Source: Typhlomys cinereus
Lineage: Eukaryota > Chordata > Mammalia > Rodentia > Platacanthomyidae
Direction of reading: 5' to 3'
Length of the DNA stretch: 64,000 nucleotides
Assembly: GCA_023101885.1 (NCBI GenBank)
Contig: JALPQD010000137.1
Span: forward strand, 1,054,001 to 1,118,000
The number at the start of each line of letters is the position of its first letter. Positions within the stretch are counted from its first letter, which is position 1. The notes below the pieces were generated by a model, which was given only the letters and a program-made list of their open reading frames with translations, did not search any database and was not told the origin of the DNA. The translations under genes and the position numbers were made by a program. Of this stretch, positions 1 to 10,864 are shown in pieces.

Positions 1-482
1 CCAAAGCAATGACCTCAGTAGATGGCATGTATACCAGGGAGGGGTTTGTCAGACACCTACAACTACCTAGATCCCACATAAGTCATCAGAGAAGACCAAG
101 GGTGGTGGTAGGGGAGACTGATGAGGTGAGGGGGCTGATGGCAGGAGAACTGACAGGAAACCTAGAAGGTGCCCAGGTGGATGTCACCACATTTCCTAAC
201 AGCAGTCTGTGCATTCCAGAGACTGTTGCACCTCTTCTCTCATGGCACAAGCCTAGTTGCATTCAACGGAGAATCCGACCAATCAGATGAAAGTATGAGT
301 CAAAGCAGGAGGGTGAGCTGGAAGCACTGTTCTAGAAAACCAAAGGAGTAAATGTCTGAATGTTAGAGAGTGAGGGACCCCAACTTCCCCAAGCTGAGTT
401 CAAGACCTCTAAAATACAGGCTAAATGCACAGGTAAGGAGACTCAAGGAATCTTTTTCTGGAAAGTTATTAAGAAAAAGCAA

Positions 483-517
<35 letters not shown>

Positions 518-604
518 AACACACACTTAAGATCTCCAGTTCTGAATCCACAAAATGTAGTCATTTTTAACAATGGACCAGGGATGGGCTGAGTGATAAC
601 TAAT
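1..604. other. Unique DNA without identifiable gene
   Basis: No coding exon, RNA gene or recognisable interspersed repeat seen. The only structured part is the CA microsatellite at 485-527. Short ORFs here have no family resemblance and are probably chance. Confidence 0.6.
485..527. repeat. (CA)n microsatellite
   Basis: An uninterrupted CA run of about 32 nt, followed after one CAA interruption by a short further CA run. It produces an artificial Thr-His or Val-Cys reading frame on either strand. Confidence 0.95.
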
Positions 605-710
605 ACACACAAAACTATTAGTAATTCAGTCTGATTTTCATTGATCTGCATTGGGTGTAAGCTAAGGGTGGTTGATTTGAGAGTGCTTCAATCCTCATTT
701 TTCATAAGTA
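605..710 (+). repeat. Diverged direct repeat, copy A (partner 1936-2041)
   Basis: This 106-bp block aligns without gaps to 1936-2041, with about 14 differences by eye and an identical core of about 32 nt. The family is not recognised. It may be a local duplication or two copies of an old interspersed repeat. Confidence 0.75.
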
Positions 711-1524
711 ATATCCTAATATCCAACTTAGGATGTGGATATGAACCCCTGGTCAGGTCTCAGATGACTAAAGACAAAGTTGGCCTGACTCTTGGGATTC
801 AGAAAGTCTAAGCTAACTCTACAGTCCTACCACTGGGAAAATTGTAACATGATAAATGTTTGTTCTTTGAACTTAAGTTCTGAGTAGTTTTCAGGTAAAT
901 GTAAATGATCTTTAGAAAACAACAGAGTAAGTTAGAGACCACTGAAAAGATGGGAACTCAGTTTGATACACATAAAGATGCTAGCAGCGGAGGGAATGCC
1001 CATTCCTACAACACCAAACTTCATAGGCAGGCAGCTGCCATTGGCTTTTTGGAGGGAAGCTTGATTAGATATGAACAAACCACTAAGGACAACAGATATG
1101 TGCGGAAAACATTTAAAATAAAAGAATAAGGAGCAGAAATTCAGAAGTAGGATAAATGAGGAAAGAATCCAGGACAAATGTGAAAACACAGGACCAAAGT
1201 GAAAAGTCCTTACTGAGAATACATAGATGTTCATTCAAAGTATGAGGGATCAAGAAAGGACCCCACAATGCTGCACAGTTTCATGCACATTCTCTGTGAT
1301 GGAGAATGACATAGAGCAAGGATAGTACCATGCTTCCCTGAAGCAACCATGAGGGTTGGAAGATGAAGCGAGACTTCATGATTCAGGGGCAAAAGATTTC
1401 CATCCTAGGATTAGGCAAGTGGCCATACTATGAATCACAGTGTGAAGGCAGAGAGGCATGTTTGAGAAATACAAGTTCTCAAAAAAAAAGTTTGCTCCCA
1501 TGTAATCTGATTTAGAAAACTACA
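711..1524. other. Unique DNA, nothing identified
   Basis: AT-rich sequence with no recognisable gene or repeat family. The 74- and 100-codon ORFs on opposite strands overlap each other and lack any domain resemblance. Confidence 0.5.
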
Positions 1525-1576
1525 AATAAATAAGTAAATAAGTAAGTAAGTAAGTAAATAAATAAATGGGGGGGGG
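1525..1576. repeat. TAAA/TAAG tetranucleotide repeat ending in a G run
   Basis: About ten TAAA and TAAG tetranucleotide units, followed immediately by nine consecutive G residues (1568-1576). Confidence 0.9.
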
Positions 1577-1657
1577 CTAAATCCAGAAATGAGATTTAAT
1601 GATCTTCCCACACAAAGTCTGGGAGAGGGGTAGAGAGAATTATCTGTGTTACATCTG

Positions 1658-1660
<3 letters not shown>

Positions 1661-1699
<39 letters not shown>
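1661..1699. repeat. (TG)n microsatellite
   Basis: An uninterrupted TG run of about 39 nt. Confidence 0.95.
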
Positions 1700-1702
<3 letters not shown>

Positions 1703-1935
1703 GGGTAATCAGTCCAGGCTGGAGAAGACACGGGGAGGTACCCAGAGGAACAAGGAGAAAACCCAATGCCGGACACGTCACCATACTGTTGGCAGGTTTC
1801 TATTTTTGTTGGAAACTCTTAATTGAAATGTTTTAATTGATATATGTTAATTACTAAATAGTGTACAGACGGGGATTGATCCTAATGTACCACCTGCTCT
1901 GAAGTGCATACTCATGCAAACACTCACACACAAAT

Positions 1936-2041
1936 GCACACAAACCTATTAGGAATTCAGTTCAACTTTTATTGCTCTGCATTGGATGTAAGCTAAGGGT
2001 GGTTGATTTGAGAGTGCTTAAATCCTCATCTTTCACTAGTA
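1936..2041 (+). repeat. Diverged direct repeat, copy B (partner 605-710)
   Basis: Same orientation and same length as 605-710, offset 1331 bp, with no indel seen and roughly 87 percent identity by eye count. The identical core lies at about 1977-2008. Confidence 0.75.
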
Positions 2042-3099
2042 GGAAAACGAGAAATAATCTCTCAAATTGAAAAATAATTATCAAAAGGAAATAGGTCAGT
2101 ATAGCCAAAAATTTTGAATAATTTTTCTAGATTAGAAAATAGGACCGATGCAACACCTTTTTAACAAACCTTTGAAATAATAGTGAACTTTAAAAGCTTT
2201 ATACATTTCCATTGATCAAACTTTAAGTATTCAGATAAAAAGAATGTATAAAAGCTATCAGGCAAACAAATGGCATGCTCATGTGGGACTCAAGGTGTTG
2301 AACATGATCTAGTGTAGTATTAAGTAATTATATAAAACAAAATTTACACTTCTCACAAAACAAATGAAAAAAATCACCTTAGAGACACGATGCTGTTGAA
2401 TTGTGCATTTCTGCATAAGACAAAAAAAAGAGTGCATGTAAAGCCTGGGACAAGTGTTTCCACAGGAAGTGAAGGAAAGAACAAAATAAAGAGGAGAGTC
2501 CAATGCTGCAGCCAACCTGAGATGTCTTGGGGATGAGAAGTGTCTTCAAATTTGGACTCAGATTTTACTATGAAGTAAAATCCTTCCAGCTTTCTCCATA
2601 TTAGTGTAGTAGATTAACCACTAACAATGCATCACCTCAGTAAATGAATACTGCAGCTGTTTTATAGGTACAAAGAGGCTTTTCATTTATTGAAGAGAAG
2701 AGACATTTCTCCTCAGAAAGTTTCAAGCGTCCCTAACATAACTGTGTAAGTGAACACATCCCCTCCTGTCTTCCCTCATAACTAATTTGCTATTCTTCCC
2801 CTTAAAAGTGATGAAATATACCTTCTTGCCCCTCATCCCTACTACTAATATTTTAGAAATATATTTTTCCTCTTCTTGCCTTGTGTTTGCTTGCTCTTCT
2901 ACTGTGCTTTATTAAGCTGAATGATGAATGAAAACCAACTTCATATATCTTGAGATCAAAGAAACTGAGAGATAAAAAGACAGGTAGGGAAGGCAGCCAT
3001 CTCCAAGTATAGTCTAGGGCAAACTGTCTAGCAAATTAAGGACTTAAGGGAAGAGATGACTGTCACAAGAAAAAGATAGAAAGATAAGACCTCACATCC
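2042..3099. other. Unique AT-rich DNA, nothing identified
   Basis: No ORF, RNA gene or repeat family could be supported here. Confidence 0.5.
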
Positions 3100-3270
3100 T
3101 TGTAATAATATTCCACATGCATTATTTCATGTGACTCATGTACAATTAGTACCAATTGTAGAGATAATGACTCTCTGGGTAAGAGAGGGTGAGAGAGCTA
3201 GCTGGACTTCAAAGCAACTCACACAGCTAGATTGACAGTCAATAGTCAAGTCCCTGAGACAGACCTCAAC
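3100..3270 (-). repeat. MIR SINE remnant, minus strand
   Basis: The order of short blocks matches an inverted MIR: a stretch like the MIR 3' end, a degenerate counterpart of the MIR 'gaggaaactgag' region, then the characteristic 'cacacagctag' block at about 3220-3230. MIRs are ancient tRNA-derived SINEs shared by mammals. Heavily diverged. Confidence 0.6.
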
Positions 3271-3735
3271 CACAAAATTATCACCCAAGCCATACATAAT
3301 TAGTCATAATAACATAAAGAGGAAGGGAGAAATCATCTTTATAATGTTAGTAAAAAGAAAAAATAGTGTTCAGGATATTGTAAGATATTTGCTAGGATCA
3401 TTTATGTAGAGATAATTTAAAAAGGTATGGTTGCATCTTGGGACTGCTGACTTTTGTGATTAGTTCTGCTTTGATGTAACTTTCCTCTTGGAGGAAATGG
3501 AGGTTATTCAGGGTCATTAAGGTACATTAACATAAGAATCATTTAAATATTTAATAATGTCAAATGATTATAGGCAGTGCTCTGAAACGTATTCTCAAAC
3601 ATTTTTGTTAAGAAATAAATTGATATGGAATGTATTTAACTGGCAGAAAGTATATTACCAAGAAATTACATAACTAATGGTCCCATTCCAAGTTAAAAAA
3701 CTTAAAAAGTATATACTTGAAAACATGAACATGTT

Positions 3736-3801
3736 GGGGCTGGGGGTGTGACTCAGACACAGAGCACTTGCCTAGCACCTGGATTTGAGCCCCAATAACA
3801 T
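3736..3801 (+). repeat. ID-like SINE (BC1-related)
   Basis: Begins 'ggggctgggggtgtg' and contains 'agagcacttgcctagca' followed by a degenerate B box ('gatttgagcccc'). This is the tRNA-Ala-like body of rodent ID elements, which derive from the BC1 RNA gene. No long A tail remains, so it is an old copy. Confidence 0.8.
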
Positions 3802-4004
3802 AGAAAACAATCCACACACAATGCTGATGCTTACAATGTTGGACTATGGACAGCTCTAACATCTGTTTCCTACTCTTTGAGAACTGGTACTCCCTAATAA
3901 ATGCATGTTACTTCATACTGCAGATAAAATCTTTTTTAATGATTAAAAGGGACAGGATTCAAGCTTTGACCCTTCAGTCAAATTAATATTACTTTTCACC
4001 TCTG

Positions 4005-4100
4005 GCATCAGGTCCTGTGCTGTGCGCACTTGTTCTTCATATCACCTCTTAACTAGGTATCAGTTGTTTATTTTACAGAGAAACTGAGGTGCTCCACCCT
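4005..4100 (-). repeat. MIR SINE remnant, minus strand
   Basis: Contains 'tttacagagaaactgaggtg' at about 4073-4092, the reverse complement of the conserved MIR core, preceded by a degenerate 3' portion. Confidence 0.6.
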
Positions 4101-4122
4101 GTATCTGAAACTTTTTCCCCCA

Positions 4123-4262
4123 GGTGTACTAATAATGCACACTTGTAATTCCAACACTTCGGGGGGATCTATACAGGAGGATCATGTGTTTGTAACTACC
4201 CAGGATCACTTGAGATCCAATTCAAAAAAAACTACACTCCCAAAAACAATAACAAAAAAGAA
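4123..4262 (+). repeat. B1-like SINE (7SL-derived), plus strand
   Basis: Shows the B1/Alu order: 'gcacacttgtaattccaaca', then 'gaggatcatgtgttt', 'actacccagg', and an A-rich tail at 4223-4262. Very diverged from the mouse B1 consensus, so an old insertion. Confidence 0.7.
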
Positions 4263-4524
4263 AAAAATTTAAAAGTTTAGCTTTTGTGAGGAAATACTAA
4301 AACCCTCTTCTAAGCTGTTAAATGCAACTAATCATACACTTAATGATCTAAAACTAATTTCAAAAGAAAAAAAATAGAAGGGGAGAAGAAGGGAGATAGA
4401 AACAGCCCCCCAGATCTGCAAGTCAGTTTCACTGTTGAAAGATCAGAACTGCAAACCAGCAGCTGGCAGTATAGTAAGAAAGGGATGCTGAAAGGAATTT
4501 TCCCATTGACTCTCAACAGAAATT

Positions 4525-4992
4525 GTGCTGTTGGAGGAAAAAGAGAAGAGACTTATAGCGTTGAGGAGTACACAGAGGGGAGACCAAATGCCTGCTATAG
4601 ATGTGACAAGAATGTCGAAGGCCCATCTCGTTTCAGCTGAGACGCCCTTGTGTCTAACTTCTGGTTTTAATCCTAATAGCCACTCTCGCAAAATTGGAGT
4701 GACAATAAAGAGAAATGCAATATTTATTTGTGGCAGGTATCTTAATTTAACTTATGAAACAGTTATGGATATGACATTGCCTTGGCAACTTAATATTTCT
4801 CACAATGGACAGGCATTACCAACATTTCATCTCATTTCCTTCTGCCATCACATTACCTCAGCATTGTCAGAAGGCCTTCAGAATAGCTATGCAAATCAAA
4901 GCTTCCTTACAAAGCCCAGAGAAGCGGTATTCCTGCATGAACATTTCATGAAAGGTAACTACTCTGCATGCTTAGGGCCTGGATTGAAATGA
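4525..4992 (+). other. Unexplained 155-codon ORF / candidate conserved element
   Basis: The longest non-repeat ORF outside the L1. No domain, signal peptide or membrane segment is recognised. Much of it reads like compositionally unusual non-coding DNA (octamer motif ATGCAAAT near 4892, several AT-rich homeobox-like motifs). A pyrimidine-containing AG at 4678-4679 and an AAG|GTAACT donor-like site at 4954-4956 would bound a 275-bp exon-like segment. A second acceptor/donor pair brackets 5202-5253. These are candidates only. A conserved enhancer, a lncRNA exon or chance are all possible, and I would not annotate a protein. Confidence 0.2.
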
Positions 4993-5430
4993 TAAAATAT
5001 AGATTTCATTTATTTTTATAACGAAAACTTTTTTTTTTCCAGAAAGAAAAGTAACACCTGGCCTCCCCAATCCTCCCAGTTTAATTCATTTACTCAGAGG
5101 GAGAGCAGCCACGGAAGCCAGAGCGCGGGGAGGAATACACAGGATATATCTCATCATCCCTACTGACAATGTGCTGAGTGATTAAATATTCTCTTCCACA
5201 GCTTCCTCAGTGAGACGAACAAAAGAACCCTCGGGGCTGAAGACCTGGAGGAGGTAATTTCAAGGAGCAAAACAGTGAAAACCCAGGTTTTAATAAGTAT
5301 CTGGGGCTCTTCACTGTGCTGCAGCCTAGTCCAAACCCTGAAATAGCCCACCTAAAAAACTACCTAGGATTTTCCTTATTCTGCCTTTGAATTTTAGTCC
5401 AGACTACTAAAATGAAAAAGTCCCATCATG

Positions 5431-5521
5431 TCCTCCTTGGGATCCTACTTTGGAAGTTCATACACACACACACACACACACACACACATCTCTTCCCTGG
5501 GATCCCACTTTGGAATTTCAT
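5431..5521. repeat. 60-bp-offset duplication flanking a (CA)n run
   Basis: 31 bp at 5431-5461 recur at 5491-5521 with about four differences. The CA run (5462-5488) lies between the two copies. It looks like a two-copy tandem duplication of a unit that carries a microsatellite. Confidence 0.85.
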
Positions 5522-5524
5522 TTT

Positions 5525-5601
5525 ATGTGTGTGTATATATTTATTATATATAATATGATGCATTTTATAATATATGCACATGTATATATATATATATATA
5601 T
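5525..5601. repeat. TA/TG-rich low-complexity tract
   Basis: Mixed TG and TA dinucleotides ending in an uninterrupted TA run at about 5582-5601. Confidence 0.85.
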
Positions 5602-5740
5602 GCTGATTGTATAGAAGCTGGTTTCCAGGCTTCTCCCCTTGAAAGACCAATAAAAAAGCCATTCCAAGTGAAAGTTTGGGAAAAATCTGATGGTCACAAA
5701 AGACTATACTTGCTAAAACAATGTTATGCAATTCTCCCAG

Positions 5741-6000
5741 CATTCACCCATTCCACAAATATGTATCATTTGTCCATGATATGCCAGATAGTATTCAGTG
5801 TATTACAGGCAACATAGAAGACAGGCCAAATGGAAAATTGAGTTCTCCAGGAATTTGTGAGACAGTAAATGTAAATGCAAATTGTTTCCTCTGTCACATG
5901 TGGATACATGCTATTAAAAAAATCAAAGAAAAATATTCAAATGTGGCCAAGATAGAGTTCACTGAGAAGGTGACTTTGATCAAAACTTTAAACTTTCGAA
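5741..6000 (-). repeat. L2 (LINE-2) 3' fragment, minus strand
   Basis: Starts with 'cattcacccattccacaaat', matching the reverse complement of the L2 3' terminus. It continues with a degenerate counterpart of 'atgtgccaggcactgt' and, near 5967-5978, 'gaaggtgacttt', matching the inverted 'aaatgtcacctcc' block of L2. The 101-codon ORF overlapping it (5721-6026) is therefore not considered a gene. Confidence 0.55.
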
Positions 6001-6006
6001 CTATGG

Positions 6007-6288
6007 ATGAGAGTGGCAGTGCCTGAGACATTTGCAAGTAGCAGCAGTAAGAACTTAGGTACCAGCAGTGAGACCTCGGGGACAAGCAGTGAAGGAACCT
6101 CGGGTAACAGCAGTGAGATCTCGGGGACCAGCAGTGAGGAGACCTCGGGGACCAGCAGTGAGATCTCGGGTACCAGCAGTGAGGAGACCTCGGGGACCAG
6201 CAGTGAGGAGACCTCGGGAACCAGCAGTGAGGAGACCTTGGGGACCAGCTGTGAGACCTCGGGTACCAAAACATGTGGACGCATATGA
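6007..6288 (+). other. 93-codon ORF translating the minisatellite (Thr/Ser/Glu/Gly repeats)
   Basis: From the ATG at 6007 the frame reads through the array as TSSETSG or TSSEETSG-type heptads and octads (residues about 12-86), then ends after a short unique tail. A second frame (6068-6577) gives an Arg/Pro/Ala-rich repeat, and two minus-strand frames are open as well. Openness in so many frames is a consequence of the repeat unit, so it is weak evidence for coding. There is no Kozak-strength argument, promoter or splice evidence. Confidence 0.12.
6040..6264 (+). repeat. 10-unit minisatellite, 21/24-bp units, frame-preserving
   Basis: Ten head-to-tail units with ends at 6060, 6081, 6105, 6126, 6150, 6171, 6195, 6219, 6243 and 6264. 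The units share 'accagcagtgag' and 'ctcggg' and are either 21 or 24 bp, differing by one inserted triplet. Because all unit lengths are multiples of three, the reading frame is never shifted and several frames on both strands stay open across the array. The array sits immediately after an L2 fragment. The first unit (6040-6060) is the most diverged. Confidence 0.95.
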
Positions 6289-6389
6289 GGCATGGGGAAA
6301 GCCGAGGCCAGAGAAGGAACAGAGGCTAGATCCCGAAGGCCTGCAACCTGCTCCAGGAGGGAGAATTACAACACCACCTCCATATAACC

Positions 6390-6725
6390 ACACCTGGGAA
6401 TATGTCATGCTACTTCCATGGCAAGGGGAGATTAAGACTGCAGATGCAATTAAGTTTACTAATCAGTTGACCTTAAAGGGAGGAAGACTGCTTGGAATAT
6501 GGAGGTTGCTCCCCTGTTCCCTAACCCCGGGGAGCCTAATCGTGCAAGAGAGAAGCAGCAAAGCCAATGAGAATTGACCTACTGTTCTCGCTTGTAACTA
6601 TGAAGGGTCCCAGAGACTAAGAATGCAGGCAGTCTCTACATGCAGGGAAAAGCAAGAAAAACAGAATCTCCTTTCAAGCTTCCAAAGCAAGGGGCGTTAG
6701 CCCTCCCTGCTCCCTTCAGTTTGCC
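6390..6725 (+). repeat. Ancient interspersed repeat, LTR/MaLR-like, family uncertain
   Basis: The block order 'tgcagatgcaattaagttta', 'aatcagttgaccttaaa', 'gaatgcaggcag' and a 'ggattctcccc'-like segment resembles a widespread old mammalian repeat I recall by sequence but cannot name with certainty. Degenerate, plus orientation. Confidence 0.45.
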
Positions 6726-8579
6726 CAATGGAACTGCAGAAGGCTCAGTACATTTGCACTGTTTCAAGAGATTGGGTTGGAGATTGTCAGAGAGAGGGTG
6801 GGAGGGTGCAACGCTGCTGAGGCAGATACACCTGGGGATAAGGGCATCAATCTGTCACCGCTGTGGGGCAGCAGAAGTCACAAACTCAGCTTGAGGAGAA
6901 AGAATACTTTGATTTGGATAATGACAAAATGCTTACCTCTAGATAAAGCTGTCATTGACAGAGAAAGGTGACAGAGGAGTGACGACAGGGAATGCTCCAT
7001 ACTAAAGAAAGAAAATTAGGGCACAGAGCTGGAATGTTCAGCATAGGGCCAGGGCATTCAATGACGGTGTCTGTCTGAAATCTGTGCCAGACCATGACAC
7101 AGTGACAGAGTTGGGCCTTAGTCATGAAGTATAGTTTATGGACTGCAAGGGGGCATAGCTGCTTGGGAGAAGGTCTTATTTGGCAGGTTGGTTAGGAACA
7201 CTTACACCTTTTAAGCAATGTTTACCACATGACCAATGAGAAGCTCTAAGGGAAGTGACGGGCAGTTTTGCTTTTGAACTGCTCACACGAATAATGTGAA
7301 TATTGCTAATATCTCCTTGCCTTAGGGAATGGGAAAATCTATTTTTGTTTGGGAAAAAGTTCTGAAGATTTCTCATGGAATTTAACCCCTAAAGGAGTCT
7401 GATTATGTTTTAAAGTATTTCTGCATTTACCTTGCTTTTCACTCAATACTTCATGTGGGATACAGGACAGTGGTTTCCATTGCTTATCCCCCAGCACTTG
7501 GGGCTACTCTCATTACTTTAATAAATTCAAACTTGGTCTGTTATGACTGTCAAGCAGTTCAAGTCAAGCAATTCAAGTCATTGTCCACGGCTGCTGCCCT
7601 AATGGCCAACTGGACAAGCCAGGTGAGAGAGCCTGTCATTCTAGTTCAGAATTACAGGGACAGGGGTGGGGGCCAAGGGGGAAGCAATACTCTGTGAAAC
7701 TGTATGGATCTACAATGGACTATCGAGTCTATCCACTTATGTCATCAAGACATGAGAGTTCACCCAACTCAGCCACACATGATTATGGACCAATAATACA
7801 GGAAGTGAAAGACATTTTGGTTGTTCTTCATGAGGTTTGCTCTCACAATTTGCAATAGGCATTTAAGGAGCACTGCATAGTCAACATAATAAAAATAAAA
7901 CAAAACAAGCCCATCTCACATCCCTGATGTACGGGATGACTCAGGCTACAAATCTCTAGTGACAGCCTCACGTATAAGTGAGGATGGAAGTAAGAGAACC
8001 AAGCTCAGGTAAACCAGTGCAAAAAAATAAAAAAAAAAACCAGCAGCCAAAAGCTTTTGTGGTTGTAAGGCAACAGAAACACTGATAACTATGACATTTA
8101 AATAAAGTAAATGCATGAAATACATGACCACAGCAAAATGAATATTGTAGATATCTTTTATATATTTGATTATACAGCTGTATATTCTCTGTGTGTGAGT
8201 GTGTGTGCATATTCATGTATGCCCCTGTGTGTGTGTGAAGAGATCAACCTTGGGGGGCTGGTTCTTATGTTCCACCTTACTTACGATTTCTTCAGTGCCT
8301 CTTTTCCACACAAGCCAAGATCATTGGCTTACAAGGTCCTAGGGATTCTCATTCTCCAATCTGCCCATGCAAGTCCTGGGATTTTATATGCTCACAGTAC
8401 AGATCTGGGTCCATGTGTCTGGGTCCGTGTGTCTCATTATATGAACTTAAGTCCTTATGCATGCAGCTTTCCCCACTAAACCTCTTCCCCAGCACCTTCC
8501 CCCACATCATGTACATGTTCTAAACCTAAAGGAGACATCTGGCCATTTTTATCCATCTTCTTAAAAATGTTTGCAATAT
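6726..8579. other. Unique DNA, nothing firmly identified
   Basis: Contains low-complexity spots (A-rich 8021-8040, TG-rich near 8189-8240). ORFs of 60-122 codons overlap on both strands and show no family features. Confidence 0.45.
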
Positions 8580-8735
8580 GGGTTTTCAAGATAGCTCAGT
8601 GGATAAAATACCTACTTGCAAACCCAGTGATCTGAGTTCAATCTCTGGAAGCCCACATGATGCATGTATCTCTCTCTCTTTTCTCTCTTTCTGTCTCTCC
8701 TCTCTCTCCCCCAATAATTAAAATACTTTTAAAAA
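8580..8735 (+). repeat. B2-like tRNA-derived SINE
   Basis: An A-box-like 'agatagctcagtggataaaa' and a B-box-like 'gagttcaatctctgg' are followed by 'cccacatgatgcatg' and a CT-rich tail (about 8671-8712). The flanks share 'tttgcaa' (about 8570 and 8743), a possible decayed target duplication. Confidence 0.75.
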
Positions 8736-8763
8736 GCTTTTGCAAACTCAGGCTGTTAAGATG

Positions 8764-9138
8764 GTGTAGCAGTTATTCTTCTATGTTGCTATGAGATACC
8801 ACTCAAAGCCAAGCAACTTAATGGAAAAAGGGAGATTTATTCAGCTTACAGTTCCAAAGGGAAGATACAGTTCATTGCAGCAGAAAGACAGGACAGGCTG
8901 CAGAAACTGGAGACGACCTAAAGGAAGTTCCTCATGAGAGCCAAGAGCTGCAAAACTGGGACTCTAAGAGCAGATCTCTCCTGGAAATAGAGTGGAGTCA
9001 ACCAACCTCAGTGCTCACCTCCTATGAATGCCTTCCTCCAGCAAGGCTCTACCTCTTAGAGGTGCCATGACCTTCCCAAACAACTGAAGATTCAAACACA
9101 TGAGCTTGTGGGGGACAACTCACATTTCAAACCATGAC
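8764..9138 (+). repeat. Rodent interspersed repeat, family not named
   Basis: Contains a 5' part like 'ttgctatgagataccactc...aagcaactt' with 'gatttattcagcttacag', and a 3' part 'cagcaaggctctacctct', 'caaacacatgagcttgtggg', 'acatttcaaaccatgaca'. This arrangement is common in rodent genomes. A related 5' part occurs at about 62742. Confidence 0.6.
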
Positions 9139-9300
9139 AAATATCTCAGTAGGTAAAGATGTCTACATGTAAACTTGATGTTTTGAATTTAATCTCTGAA
9201 ATTCACATGATAGGAGAGAAATGACTTCTGAAAGTTCTTCTCTGATCTTTACATGGGATGAAAAAATTTCCTGTCTGTCTGTCTGTCTCTCTCTCTCAGC
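9139..9300 (+). repeat. Degenerate B2-like SINE with CTGT/CT tail
   Basis: Contains 'tatctcagtaggtaaagatg', a weak B box, and 'tgacttctgaaagttcttctctgat', which parallels the body of the SINE at 20785. Ends in CTGT and CT repeats. Confidence 0.55.
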
Positions 9301-10864
9301 TTTTTTTATCCTTAGCATGAATATGGGGAATCATTGTACCATGTAGCCAGACAGCCAACATATATAACAGAACACTCTTGAAACTTTAAGGAAATCTTAT
9401 AAACCCAGAGCAAAGAAAGAAAGTTTAACTGTCTAACATGAACTGTCAGGAGAAATGTTATCTAGTTTGCCAGCTACAACACACACTCAATAAATACCAG
9501 AGACAGAACTTTGTACGACACCTGAGCAGCCCGCATGGTCAAAGACACAAAGCCAAGGCCACACGGAGCGAATTCACAAGCCAAGCGCTGCAAATGAAGC
9601 TGGAGGAGGTCTCGCTGGATCAGGAAAGGCACTGTCCAGGGCATCCCTAACATGTGTGTCTGCTCCGGCTGGTCAGCCATATGTATGATACCAGTCCTAT
9701 AAAAGTTGTAGCCACAGTGCACAGAGCTGCACAGCTGACCCCTACAGATGATCAGTTCTTCCACAAAGGCCCAAGAGGGGAAAGAAATGTGTACTTTGAC
9801 ATAAGCAGGGAACGTATTTCACTGATACAATTCTGCTAATTTCTCTACTAGGCAAAGTACTCAGAACGTGTACTTTCTTGGCAACCAGTAAGTAGAGCAT
9901 TTTCTCAAATAGCATTCTGTTGCAATAAAACTTGAAACTTTCTCTGGTCCCTGAATACCTACCATGAGTTTTCCTCATCACCCAAAAAGTTCAGGTAAAT
10001 GTAGCAGGTACTACTTGCCTCCCAAGAACAACTGAATTCACTGAAGTAAATTGGGTAGTTCTCAATACCACTTTATCTTTATCACCTACAATGCTATCCT
10101 ACGGCTGAGAGCACTTCACTTCCACAGGCCTCCTTGTGAATATTATAGCAATTAAGAAAAGCACTTTAATGTATAGGGGAAGAGGAGAATGGTTATCAGA
10201 GGGATTGAAACCGGGGAATTAAGTTTAACATCACAGTGGAAATGTTCTCATCTCCAGGGGATGGAATGGGCTTGGTGCAGTTGGTCTTATTATTAGGTGA
10301 GACTGAAGAAGGGTATGTTCAAAGTTCAAAAATCAATTTCAAATAGTTTCTTTGTGCCTTCTGTAGCAAGTTACTGCGGTAAGTTGAAAATGTTTCCTGA
10401 ACTAATTTCAGAAAGTAAGGAACCAGCAATGCTCTGAGCGAAACTGCTAGAATGTCATTCTGCAATGAGTGTATGAGCGTCGCTTTCCACACAGCCTTGT
10501 CCTTGACTGACCAGCATGATACATCCTCAACCCTTTGCAGCAATGAGGTAACTGATTATGGCAAAGGGTGTAGATTACAGAACAATCACGTTTTAGGATC
10601 CTGAGGACTGCAATTTGCTAATCTCGAATGCTATACACCACATCTAATGGACAAATGAGATACTTGTCTGTGAAGGAAAGATGACTCCATATTTGGCTAA
10701 ATAAAATTTCAATAAAATTTCATGCTAGAACTTACCTCTCAATTAAGCAGACCTCTTTCCCAGTCCAAAAATTGCAACAAACTAGGTGCAATTTAATACT
10801 GGAAATAAGAGAATGATTTCACTAATAAATAAACAAACAAACATACACAGAGACAGAGGTCCTG
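9301..10864. other. Unique DNA, nothing identified
   Basis: Holds a consensus TATAAAAG at 9698-9705 in no recognisable promoter context. The 74-codon minus ORF at 10319-10543 has no domain features. Confidence 0.45.

Noticed and set aside
363..570. ORFs across CA/TG repeats (also near 1599, 11660-12036, 13789, 15439, 27488 and 31616)
   Set aside because: Open frames arise only because dinucleotide repeats lack stop codons. The peptides are Val-Cys, Thr-His or Thr-Arg runs without flanking domain sequence.
5721..6026. 101-codon plus ORF
   Set aside because: It lies over an inverted L2 fragment and matches its non-coding 3' region.
7450..7560. Possible degenerate B1 ('cccccagcacttggggctac')
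   Set aside because: Only one short block resembles B1. The rest of the order is missing. The same applies to 48115-48180.
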